A stretch of DNA of 64,000 nt from Pollenia angustigena (GCA_930367215.1 OV884059.1:225307803-225371802), one strand, 5' to 3'; numbered from the stretch's first letter, positions 53,853 through 63,915 are shown. The notes: generated by a model from the sequence alone, not told the origin. Program-made: numbers and translations.

Positions 53853-56800
53853 GAAAATACAAACTTTGTAAGTTCTGCTTGTTCAAACACAATGGTGACT
53901 GTAGGAAAAAGAAAAAGTGCGGTAAGGAAGGGTGCGAATATTTTCACCATCCGTCATTACATCGATATTCTACATCGGCAAATACAGCAAATGAAATGAA
54001 AAATCAAAATAAAAGTAAAAACACCGATTTACCAAATAAAGAAGTTAATAATACACACAGTGAAAAAATTAAAAATATTTTATTTAAAATAATTCCAATT
54101 AAAATATTTGGAAAAAATAAAACAATTAATTCATTTGCCTTTGTTGACGAGGGGTCATCTATAAGTCTGATGGATGAGTCATTGGCAAAACAATTAGAAA
54201 TTGATGGTGTACCAAGCCCATTATGTTTGCGGTGGACAGGAGGTATGGAAAGAAGTGAAGAAAACTCAAGAAAACTAAAAGTATACATTTCAGGTGGTAA
54301 TAAAAAACGTGTAGCTATTGATGTTTCTACTGTGAAATCTTTAAATTTGCCTATTCAATCACTGAATTACAAAGCATTATCGCAGAGCTATCGCCACTTG
54401 CAAAATCTTCCGGTGCAAAGTTACAATGATGCTGTACCGCAGATATTAATTGGATTAAATCATTTTAATCTGGGAGTTTCAAGTAAAATCCGTGAGGGAT
54501 TACCGAATGAGCCTGTAGCTGTTTGTACAAAACTCGGATGGTTTGTTTACGGTACTGTTGCAGAAAGTAAAAAGGCAAGTACCAATTTAAATTTTCATAT
54601 ATGCGATTGCTCTGCTAGAGTAGAGAAATTAGATGAGTTGGTGCGAAGCTTTTACTCACTTGATAGTGTGGGAGTTAGTGTAAAGAACCCACTTATAGCT
54701 GAAAGTGAAACGCGAGCGTTAGATTTATTAAAAAGGTTTACAAAATATAAACCGTGTGGGCATTACGAGGTTCCTCTGTTGTGGAAGTTTGATTTAATTG
54801 AAATGCCTGATAGTTATGAGATGGCACTTAAACGATTAATCTGCCTTGAACGGAAATTGCGTCAGAACTTAGAACTTTTTACTATTTTCAAAGAAACCAT
54901 TTCTAAATATTTGGCAAAGGGTTATATTCGTAAACTTGATTCTGAGGAAATTATACGTGGTGAGAAGAAAAAGTGGTACCTTCCAATTTTCGCGGTTTTT
55001 AATAAAAACAAACCAAATAAAACGAGGGTTGTTTGGGATGCGGCAGCCACATCAAATGGTATGTCCTTAAATTCTTATTTATTAAAGGGACCTGATTATT
55101 TGGCCTCGTTGCCTGCAATACTTTTTAAATTTCGGCAGAAATCTGTGGCTGTTTGTGGTGACATAGAGGAAATGTTCCACCAGGTTCATATAAGGCCGGA
55201 AGATTGTGATGCCCAACGTTTTCTTTGGCGTAACTGTGTGGAAGATAGGAGTCCCCATGTATTTGTTATGAATGTTATGATTTTTGGAGCTACATGTGCC
55301 CCTAGTATTTGCCAATACATAAAAAATTTCAACGCGAGTAAATTTGAAAATGAATTTCCGCTAGCTGCAAAAGCAATTAAGGAAAACCACTACGTTGACG
55401 ATCTCCTCATATCCGTAGATGATACAGAAGAGGCTATAAAAATTATTAATGATATTGCTTATGTTCATCGGAAAGCAGGCTTTAATATAAGAAATTGGGT
55501 TTCTAACAGCAAGTTAGTGTTGAAATCTATTTCCTCAGACACTAGCTTTGGTTCTAAATGCTTAAACCTAAATAATGAAAAGCAAGTTGAAAAGGTTTTA
55601 GGTGTTTTCTGGGAACATCAGGAAGATGTCATAACATTTAAAATATCCCCTTGGTTGAGAGAAAGTGATATTTTTTCTGGGCAAAACGTACCAACAAAAA
55701 GAGAAATGTTGCGATTAGTGATGTCAATCTACGACCCTCTTGGTCTAATAGGACATATTGTGATGTATGTTAAAGTAATTATGCAAGATGTATGGCGATC
55801 AAAAATAGATTGGGATGAAAAAATTTCCCGTGAAACAACAACCAAATGGGCTAAGTGGGTTAGTAGTTTACCCGAAATAGAAGCAATAAAAATTCCTCGT
55901 TGTTATTTAAAACATTTCAAGAGCTACAACAACACTGAAGTTCAACTACACACCTTTGTGGATGCAAGTAAGGACGGATACGCAGCCGTATGTTATTTTC
56001 GATTAAGAAATGGTGATGACGTTATCTGCTCAATTATCGGAGCAAAAACTAGAGTCGCGCCTATGAAGATAATATCAGTGTCACGCCTCGAACTAATGGC
56101 CGCCCTAATAGGGTCTCGTTTTGCAAAATATGTATCAGAGAATCATAATTTAATAATTAATAAAAAATATTTTTGGACTGACTCCAAAACAGTGTTAAGT
56201 TGGTTAAATTCCGATCACCGTAGGTACAATCAATTTGTTGCCTTTCGCATAACAGAGATTTTAGAACTGTCATCGATCAAAGACTGGAGATGGATCTCAA
56301 GCAAGCAAAACGTTGCTGATGATGCTACTAAATGGTCAAAAATTCCAAAGTTTTCGAACTCCTCTAGATGGTTTGAAGGACCTGCATTTTTACGTCTTCC
56401 AGAATATGAATGGCCAAAATCAGTTCCAATATCAGAATCTACGGAAGAAGAGAGTGTGCACCATGCATTTATAATAACAAAGAGTGAACCAATATTCGAC
56501 GTTTTAAGGTTTTCAAAGTGGAATCGAATCATTCGTGCTGCAGGCTATGCGCTTCGTTTTATACAAAATTGTCGTTTAATTAATAAACAAAAAGGTGAAT
56601 TAACACAAGACGAACTTAAATGCGCTGAAAATATTTTATATAAGCAGGCTCAGCTTGAAAAATATTCTAATGAAATTTCTCTATTAAATTCTAATTTGGT
56701 CATACATAAATCTAGCGATATTTACAACAAAAGCCCATATTTGGAGCACTGTATATTACGAGTCCACGGCAGAATCAACAAAGCGGATATTCCACTAGAA

Positions 56801-58054
56801 CAAAAACGTCCAATAATTCTGCCTAGAAAAAGTCAAATTACAAAACTTATTTTGCTACATTATCACAACAATTATCATCATATGAATCATGAGACTGTTG
56901 TCAACGAAGTCAGACAAAAATTTTCTATTTCAAAACTTCGTGCAACATATAAATCTGTAGTTCGTTCCTGCCAAATGTGCAAAATTAAGAAGGCAGTACC
57001 TAATAACCCACAAATGGCCGAATTGCCGCGTGCTCGTGTAGCTTCATTCGTTGCGCCATTTACATATACTGGAGTGGATTTTTTTGGTCCAATTATGGTC
57101 GTTGTTAATAGGCATAAAGAAAAACGCTATGGATGTTTGTTTACTTGTCTAACTATCAGGGCAGTCCACGTCGAGGTGGCACATTCTTTAACAACCAGCT
57201 CCTGTATCTTAGCCATTCGTAACTTTATGGCACGTCGCGGGATTCCACATGAATTCTACAGCGGTAACGGCACAAATTTTGTTGGTGCTGAACGGGAACT
57301 TCGTGAAGCTTGGTCCGATGTTGATAAAGATGAGTTGGTTAAATCTTTTACTACCACCACAACAAAATGGAATTTTAATCCTCCTGCATCACCTCACATG
57401 GGTGGAGCTTGGGAACGTCTAGTACGATCAGTTAAAACAATTTTATATCAAATTATGCCTTCAAGGTCACCAAGCGATGAGCTTTTGCAAAGTATGCTGG
57501 TAGAGATAGAGAACATTATAAATTCAAGGCCCCTAGCCTATGTTCCTGTAGATGCTGAATCTGATGAAGCATTAACTCCAAATCACTTCCTAGTGGGTTC
57601 CTCTTCAGGACTGAAGCCTTTGACAATTTGTGATGATAGTGGCATATTACTAAAACAAAGTTGGCTTATATCACAACAGTATGCCAATATTTTCTGGAAA
57701 AAATGGCTGAATCAATTTTTGCCATCTTTAACTTGTAGGTCAAAGTGGCATGACCGACCAAAACCTTTATGTCAGGGGGATTTGGTAATCATTGTGGATC
57801 CATCCCTTCCTCGAAATGTGTGGCTACGTGGTAAAGTCTTAGAAGTTAGGTTGGCAAGTGACGGTCAAGTACGTAGCGCAAAGGTGCTTACTCAGCAAGG
57901 TGTACTTGAGAGACCTACGGCTAAGCTGGCTATTTTGGAAGGTGCTCACCAACAGAAGTCTGCCAGCGAAGATGCTTCTTGCCATACTGCGGGGGGAATG
58001 TTAGCGCCACTACCAAAAACCCTAAGTTCAGATGATCCGTCTGGTAGCACTTAA
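53822..58054 (+). CDS. BEL Pol: protease, RT, RNase H, integrase (1410 codons)
   Basis: Domains in order: rest of the zinc knuckle (CKFCLFKHNGDC, about 16-27), aspartic protease with FVDEGSSISLMD (about 108), RT with RVVWDAAATSNGMSLNSYLL (about 402) and catalytic YVDD at 524-527, RNase H with FVDASKDGYAA (Asp about 714), SRLELMAALIG and FWTDSKTVLSW, integrase HHCC zinc region (HYHNNYHHMNHET ... CQMC), integrase core with Asp 1086 (GVDFFG) and Glu 1198 (GGAWERL), and a DUF5641-type C-terminus (WLRGKVLEV). The expected second core Asp (usual SDNG) is Gly at residue 1148 (SGNG), so integration activity should be lost. The frame is two bases out relative to gag, and the ATG is inside what is normally a continuous gag-pol. 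The last residues are encoded by the 3' LTR. Confidence 0.93.
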   Translation: MDRIEKWNTVRKYKLCKFCLFKHNGDCRKKKKCGKEGCEYFHHPSLHRYSTSANTANEMKNQNKSKNTDLPNKEVNNTHSEKIKNILFKIIPIKIFGKNKTINSFAFVDEGSSISLMDESLAKQLEIDGVPSPLCLRWTGGMERSEENSRKLKVYISGGNKKRVAIDVSTVKSLNLPIQSLNYKALSQSYRHLQNLPVQSYNDAVPQILIGLNHFNLGVSSKIREGLPNEPVAVCTKLGWFVYGTVAESKKASTNLNFHICDCSARVEKLDELVRSFYSLDSVGVSVKNPLIAESETRALDLLKRFTKYKPCGHYEVPLLWKFDLIEMPDSYEMALKRLICLERKLRQNLELFTIFKETISKYLAKGYIRKLDSEEIIRGEKKKWYLPIFAVFNKNKPNKTRVVWDAAATSNGMSLNSYLLKGPDYLASLPAILFKFRQKSVAVCGDIEEMFHQVHIRPEDCDAQRFLWRNCVEDRSPHVFVMNVMIFGATCAPSICQYIKNFNASKFENEFPLAAKAIKENHYVDDLLISVDDTEEAIKIINDIAYVHRKAGFNIRNWVSNSKLVLKSISSDTSFGSKCLNLNNEKQVEKVLGVFWEHQEDVITFKISPWLRESDIFSGQNVPTKREMLRLVMSIYDPLGLIGHIVMYVKVIMQDVWRSKIDWDEKISRETTTKWAKWVSSLPEIEAIKIPRCYLKHFKSYNNTEVQLHTFVDASKDGYAAVCYFRLRNGDDVICSIIGAKTRVAPMKIISVSRLELMAALIGSRFAKYVSENHNLIINKKYFWTDSKTVLSWLNSDHRRYNQFVAFRITEILELSSIKDWRWISSKQNVADDATKWSKIPKFSNSSRWFEGPAFLRLPEYEWPKSVPISESTEEESVHHAFIITKSEPIFDVLRFSKWNRIIRAAGYALRFIQNCRLINKQKGELTQDELKCAENILYKQAQLEKYSNEISLLNSNLVIHKSSDIYNKSPYLEHCILRVHGRINKADIPLEQKRPIILPRKSQITKLILLHYHNNYHHMNHETVVNEVRQKFSISKLRATYKSVVRSCQMCKIKKAVPNNPQMAELPRARVASFVAPFTYTGVDFFGPIMVVVNRHKEKRYGCLFTCLTIRAVHVEVAHSLTTSSCILAIRNFMARRGIPHEFYSGNGTNFVGAERELREAWSDVDKDELVKSFTTTTTKWNFNPPASPHMGGAWERLVRSVKTILYQIMPSRSPSDELLQSMLVEIENIINSRPLAYVPVDAESDEALTPNHFLVGSSSGLKPLTICDDSGILLKQSWLISQQYANIFWKKWLNQFLPSLTCRSKWHDRPKPLCQGDLVIIVDPSLPRNVWLRGKVLEVRLASDGQVRSAKVLTQQGVLERPTAKLAILEGAHQQKSASEDASCHTAGGMLAPLPKTLSSDDPSGST

Positions 58055-58446
58055 TTTTAAACATAGACTTTTTCATATTTTTCTGATTGTGAATATTTAA
58101 TTTTTAACGAAACTAAAAAGATAGTACTAAAAAAGCCATATTTGGGAGCCAAATTGATCTGCCATTTTATTAATTAGTAAGTTCCAGAGCTTAAAGTTGT
58201 CAGTGGCCAGATAACATATTGAATTTAAAATTTTGTTACATTTTCTTAGTGGTTTCCAAACCAAAAAGTATGTATAAACATTAATATAATTTGTAATTAT
58301 TCACTTCCTAATTAATGTTATTTATTTAGGAATTTTAATAGAAATACATTGGTTGAATAAATTAAATTTTTATGAAACTCATGTGTTTTATTCAAAGTCC
58401 CCTTGGAAGTCACTTAAAGTTACCCTAGGCTGGCGTGCCTCCAACA
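57999..58446 (+). repeat. 3' LTR of the BEL element
   Basis: 448 bp copy of 50341-50788, directly after the G-rich tract; pol stops inside it at 58054. Confidence 0.93.
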
Positions 58447-58560
58447 GGTTCTTTTTCAAAACGATATTTTTCTCAAAAACGTGCTTTTTTCAAAAAGGTA
58501 CTTTTTTCAAAAACGTAACGTATTTTTTTAAAAATCGTAACGTTTATGGTACTTGCTTCT
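58447..58560. repeat. 17-bp minisatellite, right part
   Basis: Continues the tract left of the BEL element with AAAAAGGTACTTTTTTCAA-type units, more degenerate. Confidence 0.75.
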
Positions 58561-58564
58561 TAAA

Positions 58565-59845
58565 ATGTACAATTTGTTAGGAATTTATTGTTTTTTAAAA
58601 CGAAATATTTTGTTAAAACATTATCTTTAAAGTGTGTATTATGAGGCTGAACAGTGGGGCTCTTCAAAATTCTGCCATCAAAAACTTATTTGTATTCGTG
58701 ATTAAATAACACATTTTACTGTTAGATCCTGTATCGCATGGAAAATGGAAAACTTCAGCACAATTCAATTGTAGTCTAATGTAACTGACAAAAAACAAAA
58801 AAAATATGAAGTAGAAAATAGAAAAAAATAATAAGCAGAAATGCAGTCTACTGCTTAAGGGAATTTCTTTATATAAAGAACAATTAATCCGTATTGAATT
58901 GTTTGTTACTATTTTCAATCCATTCACTTACTTCAATCTTTTCTAATACTGTTTTTTTTATTTGTCGTTGTTTTTGTGTTATTACGATTTAATCGTATTA
59001 ATTTATAGATAAATAAAAAAAATTATTAAACTTCTCTTTTTTAATATAACGAGTATTTACTGTAATCTTAGGACTTTTTACCGAACAAAATCCTCTTCTT
59101 TAGTGTGCTAAAATTGCAGTTGCTTTAAAATTAAAAAAAACTAAAGTGAGTTTTCAGTAACAACAAAACTGTCTAATATCACTTAAAGTCTCACATAATT
59201 TCTCAATTTTGATGTTAATTTAAATTTTTTTCTAAGATTATTTTAGAACATTTTCTAAGTACCTCGCCGCGCCAAAAGCACACAAATCAAAATCATTGAC
59301 AATAAGATAAAGTATCAATGTTGTCCATTAATTAAAGTCCTTCTAACCTTCTTCGCCACCTAAATCATGAACAGTTGGTACGTAAGCTTGTATTTTATTA
59401 ACAAAACAAAACAAATAAAAAAAAACTAATGTATTCAATAAAACACTGGAAAAAATAAGCCATATCAAATTGAAAGAAAATATAATTTCCAACAAAGAAA
59501 AAAATATTGCTTGTTTTATTTACATAGTTTTTTTTTTAAATTGAAATATGTACTTGTCCTCAAACGGCCTCTGTACTGTACATCTTAAATGATAAATAAT
59601 TTTTCTCAATGTAATTATTTTTGTCTGTTTGTTTGAATTTAGCAATGAACTGTAACACAACCATTTATTAAGTTGATTGTTATTTGCTTAATAACTCGGA
59701 ACTACGCACTTCCAAAATACACAGAGCTCGTATACGAGGATAATTTATAATTATGTATAAATGTGTTATTTTATCCGTGGCAGTTTTTCCAAAAGTGTGC
59801 TTAATTTTACAACTATAATTTCAGAATAGTTAATTTTAATACATC
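58565..59845. other. AT-rich DNA, no gene or element recognised
   Basis: Poly-A/T runs and short frames without domains; nothing supportable. Confidence 0.4.
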
Positions 59846-60111
59846 TATATATGAGGGTCTTAAAGCACTAGGGGTTGAAGTGACTTATGTTAAATAATGA
59901 AACAAAAGCGGTTGTTTCGCTTGAGCTCGAAGCGAAGCAGATATTTTAATGTCAAGTGCTTAAATTGTTCATCATATCTAGCGTCCGGATTAGAATCCTA
60001 CATTCACATCTTGTGCTCTGAACAACTTCTCCGAACTTCACCCATAATTCCATATGAAAACTCAATTTTCGAAAAAGGCACTTAAGCCCCTTATGCTTTA
60101 AGTCCCTCATA

Positions 60112-61307
60112 CAGCGTTACCGTTGGTGCCACTAAAGTGGAAATTTGCCACTTTTTCGGCTGCTTGGATACTATTTGGCCACTTTTACAAAATGCACCCA
60201 AATGTGGTACTTTTTGTGATTCTTGCCACTTTTGTGATACTTTTTACGTTAGGAAAAGATACTTTTTTTCTTTCTGTTTTATTATAACTCCCAGCTGTTC
60301 AAGTCCTTGGTGGGTTCAAGTCTTTTCCAGCCGCTACAAAATGCTTTAGAAAAGACACTTTTATAAGAATTTTTTCTTGTTATGCGTGGTAAGCTGAAAA
60401 TCGGTTGAATAAACTTTCTATTAACCTGTTTTATTTAATATGAATAAGGGGGTAAAGATATCTCGCATATATATATTGGTCGTGAAGCAGAAACCGAACT
60501 ATTGTGTACCGAAAACTTTTCTAAAATTTGTGTAATTGACATTAAAAATCAAAAATTGTGTAGAGAATTGATAACAAGAATTGACATAAAAAACAAAAAG
60601 CTCAATATATTGAAGTATTTAGACCCATTATTTATAGTGTCTAATGAAGATATAAACTATTCCGAATTAGTTTCAGAGTTTAAAGATATTATAACTGACC
60701 CAGATGCATTTATACATCAATTTAAACTTCAAGAGAGTAAAGTAAATGACACGAATTATGAACACATAATTAAAATTTCGAATGCTGAAACTTTTTGGCG
60801 TGAAATTGGAACATGTATTCAAGTACAAGAAATATATTAATAAATGTATTTATTAAAAACACATTACATAAATATCTTCTATTCGCTGCAAAAATGTCAT
60901 AATCCAAAAAACATGTTTTGGCAGAAAACAAGTTTAACGGGTTTGAATTACCAAAACATTAAAGTAAATATTTTATAAAAATTACTTCTCCAGAGAAATA
61001 TTTACAAAATATTTATTTTAGTTTTTACAACAAATGAGCCATTTGTAAGTAAGTATGTATGTATGTCTATTGTAAAACGATTAATTGTTTTTTAGTGCAT
61101 ATAATTACTATACAATGTTTGTTGTTATGTTTTTATACCATTTAAAATTATAATAAATAGAAAAAAAGTAAAAAAATATATAATGTGGTGTACTTATTAA
61201 TTAATTTTAAAGGATGTGCTAATTTTTATTTAATTTTTTTTGTGCCACTTTTTTTGTAGATATCCCCTTTTTTTGGTACTTTTTTAAAATATCCGACGGT
61301 AACACTG
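60112..61307. mobile_element. Short hAT element, copy 2 (tip CAGCGTTACC family)
   Basis: An exact 8-bp duplication CCCTCATA (60104-60111 and 61308-61315). Tips CAGCGTTACCGTTGG and, complemented, CAGTGTTACCGTCGG. Subterminal words TGCCACTTTTT lie on the same strand at both ends, where copy 1 (4794-5827) has TTGACCCTTTTT. It contains a possible transposase scrap at 60502-60840. Confidence 0.9.
60502..60840 (+). pseudogene. Possible hAT transposase fragment (112 codons)
   Basis: An open frame rich in Ile/Lys/Asn with KYLDPLFIVSNEDI and a later KISNAETFWREIG. The ...FW.EI segment is in the style of the region just before the hAT dimerisation domain, and the location inside a hAT element supports this, but no catalytic or dimerisation motif is present. 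Confidence 0.4.
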
Positions 61308-61339
61308 CCCTCATATATAAAAATGAAAAATTTAAAAAG

Positions 61340-61690
61340 ATTTTGTTATTCGTGCTTAATTCCCAGTTTTTATTCTTGACAAAAACACTTGAAATTTATT
61401 GTTGATGGGATAAGCTATTCCTATGCATTTCACTGGTTGCTTAGGCCAGATCATCAGGAAACTTCATCCATAAAGATTTTAGAAAAACTTAAGATATTAA
61501 ACCAAATAAAACTGTTAAACGTATAAGAATTATAGCAACAGTTCTACTTGTAACAATATCAAAGCTTAAACAAAACACATCAACAATAAACAACAGAGGG
61601 TTCATCTCATCTTACATTCCCCACTACAATTAGTTGAAATTCTCTCAACATTAATTGTAGTTGTAAGTAGGTTAAGAAAAACAAATAAAA
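61340..61690 (-). repeat. Dispersed conserved repeat, copy 3
   Basis: Inverted relative to copies 1 and 2. It holds GTTGCTTAGGCCAGATCATC, the reverse of the conserved block, and a hairpin-forming CTACAATTAGTTGAAATTC / TTGAGAG-type pair near 61625-61660. Confidence 0.8.
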
Positions 61691-61769
61691 ACAACACAAC
61701 AACTTACAAAAGATGTTGTCAATTAAGTGTTAAAATTGAAATTACTTTTTTTAAAAATGAAAAATGTTT

Positions 61770-62033
61770 GAAGGTTTGCTTCTTTGTTTGTTGGCTTATA
61801 GACTCCTAAACTACTGAACAAATTTTCCTGATTTGACTGAATTTTTACAGTAACATCACGTGAGCCCTAAAAATAAAATAGGCTACTTCTTTTTTCGATA
61901 GCGACGGGGGAATTGGTACCCCCAATTGGATGCCAATATTAAATATCGCATATCTTAAGGACCGCTGCACGCATTTTGTTGAACTTTTGGTAGTAGGATC
62001 TTCTAATCCCCATAACTGTGGTAAAATAGCAGC
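61770..62033. repeat. Left flank of a dispersed repeat (possible Helitron relative)
   Basis: TTTGTTGGCTTATAGACTCC followed by TGAACAAATTTTCCTGATTT is of a type often seen in insect Helitron-like repeats (tip-adjacent 'GACTC-AAACTAC-TGGACCGATTT'). GTAGTAGGATCTTCTAATCC and TCGCATATCTTAAG recur at 63685 and 63380. Low confidence on class. Confidence 0.35.
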
Positions 62034-62042
62034 GGGTGAAAT

Positions 62043-63350
62043 GGCGGCATGAAATAGCGCCCCACGAAATAAGTCCCCAAAGCGGAAATGAAATAACTCC
62101 CCAAAAAAATATATGAGAGGCAACAACAACGTTTTTTGGGGATTTACTTCATTTTTTTGGGGACTTATTTCATTTTCATATTGGGGAGTTATTTCATTTG
62201 AAATAAGTCCCCAAAAATCTGAAATGAAATAAGTCCCTAAAAATATTTTAGGGACTTTTTTCATTTTCAAATTTATTCCAAAATCGTCAAAAATGCAGAT
62301 TATGTCCCGTTATAATACGTAAACAAAACTTGTTTTAATGAATGGTCAAGACCACTCATTTATTAAAAATAATACTTACTAGGTAGTTAGTTTGAGAAAT
62401 AATTTTGCGGTAAGGAATAAAATAAAGCCATAATGGTATTATTGCCCATTTAATTTTTTTTTTTTTTTTGCTGGATGCAATGAATCCAGGTTTCCCATTC
62501 AAAAGAGAGATAAAGCCTTTTATTTTTTTTCATTCCAATGGGAGGCAAAGCCAAAATGGCCTTAGGACACATTAGTAATATTAGGAAATGGCTTTATCTC
62601 TCATTTCAGTTTTGAAAAACTTTTCCATTTTACATTGATTAATAGTTTTCTTATTTTTATAATTAAGAGCTAATGATTTTTCCTTTTACTAAAGTTAAGT
62701 ATTGAAATCTGGCTTCGCATACTAAAGTTTTCCTCCGGCCGCGCTTAGGGGTTTTTTCCTCCAGTAGGACGCGGCAGGTGGCTTCGCTGAATAAAGTTTT
62801 TCTGCGTGCGTCACAAGAATAAAAAAATGGTTTTCAATGATAACTAAGGATTTTCCCTTTTACAGAATGTTTACACCATGCGTAACAATATTCTGGAAAA
62901 ATATGGCTTTGCCTCTCATTTGGGGGAAAAAAATATGACTATATCTCTCACTTCGCAAAATTTTACATATGACCTTACCTCTCAATGATTGGGCAATAAG
63001 ACCATTACGGCTTTATCTCCCATTCAATTGAGCAATAAAGCCATCATGGCCTTACCTCCAATGGTTAAAAAGCACCCCCCCCCCCCCCTATTTTGAATTG
63101 ATTGGATGTTTTGAATACTTTTTGGGGATTTATTTTATTTCAGGAAATGGGGACTTATTTCCAATGAAATAACTTCCCAATTTTTGGGAATTTATTTCAT
63201 TTTGATTTGGGGAGTTATTTCATTTCGTTGGGGTTTCATTTCATTCTTAAATTGGGGGTTTATTTCATATGAAATAAGACCCCAAAAATTGGGGAATTAT
63301 TTCAAAATTTTGTTGGGGACTTATTTCGTGGGGGGCTATTTCATGCCGCC
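62043..63350. mobile_element. Palindromic element with 9-bp near-duplication (tip GGCGGCATGAAATAG)
   Basis: Inverted ends GGCGGCATGAAATAG / CTATTTCATGCCGCC. GGGTGAAAT (62034-62042) and GGGCGAAAT (63351-63359) match at 8 of 9 positions; a 9-bp duplication would suggest a Mutator-like element, 8 bp a hAT. Words such as GGGGACTTATTTCAT occur many times in both orientations near the ends. A second nested set of inverted repeats (AATGG...ATTGCCCATTTAA at 62430 and ATTGGGCAATAAGACCATTA at 62990) with AGAGATAAAGCC words fills the middle. No coding sequence. A C run of about 13 bases lies near 63076. Confidence 0.75.
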
Positions 63351-63359
63351 GGGCGAAAT

Positions 63360-63915
63360 GGACGCCAATGTTTAATATCGCATATCTTAAGAACTGTTAT
63401 AGTGAGAATGTTCAAACTTTGTAGAAGTCACTCTTTTGGTACACCACACTTTTGAAAATAAAAGTAAAGCGGGTAGGCGCAGGGGGGAAATACCTACCAT
63501 AGGATGCATATATTAAATATCGCTCAACTGAAGAACTTTTAAAGGGAGATTCTTAAAACGTGGTAAGAGCTACTATTATGGTAAACTATAAATTTCAATA
63601 TAAAAATGGGCGGTATACACAGAGGAGGAGCAGTACCCCTCATAGATAGAAATATTAATAAGAGCCGCATTTTGTTGAACTTTTGGTAGTAGGATCTTGT
63701 GAGCCCCAAAACTGAAATAATACAGCAGGGGGGAAGTGGTACCTCCCATAAAACGCCAACGTTTCATATCGCATATCTTAAGAACTGTTATAGTAAGAAT
63801 GTTCAAACTTAGTAGAAGTAGGATGCATATATTAAATATCTCTCATATGAAGAACTATTAAAGGGAGAGTCTTCAAATGTGGCTAAAGCAGTGTAGCGAA
63901 GCGCACCGGGTTAAG
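63360..63915. repeat. Old tandem/dispersed units, possible Helitron-like 3' end
   Basis: AACGTTTCATATCGCATATC, TTAAGAACTGTTATAG and AGGATGCATATATTAAATATC each recur (63370/63770, 63385/63778, 63500/63820). Near 63893-63915 GTAGCGAAGCGCACCGGGT has a small GCG-AAG-CGC hairpin and is followed by AAGCTAAT, like a Helitron CTAG-type end. The interpretation is tentative. Confidence 0.35.

Larger units (their letters stand above)
50341..58446 (+). mobile_element. BEL/Pao LTR retrotransposon
   Basis: LTRs of 448 bp (50341-50788 and 57999-58446), TGTTAGCG to CCAACA, with one difference noticed. A perfect 5-bp duplication GGTTC flanks it (50336-50340 and 58447-58451), the usual BEL length. The purine tract CTGCGGGGGGAA precedes the 3' LTR. 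Gag and pol are present in BEL order, but gag is split by a TA-type element and shifted relative to pol. Without that insertion it is 6788 bp, close to a full element. Confidence 0.95.
59852..61313. mobile_element. 258-bp MITE (tip TGAGGG) split by a hAT
   Basis: The left end TGAGGGTCTTAAAGCAC (59852) is inverted at the right end, GCTTTAAGTCCCTCA, which is interrupted after CCCTCATA by the hAT and duplicated at 61308-61315. TATA flanks both ends. Without the hAT and its duplication it is 258 bp. The 62-codon frame inside is not a gene. Confidence 0.65.

Noticed and set aside
53800..53860. Programmed -1 frameshift between BEL gag and pol
   Set aside because: No slippery heptamer is visible and BEL elements usually have one continuous frame, so a mutation or error is likelier.
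63070..63089. Long C run as a G-quadruplex or regulatory site
   Set aside because: A single homopolymer inside a palindromic element; length is likely uncertain in sequencing.
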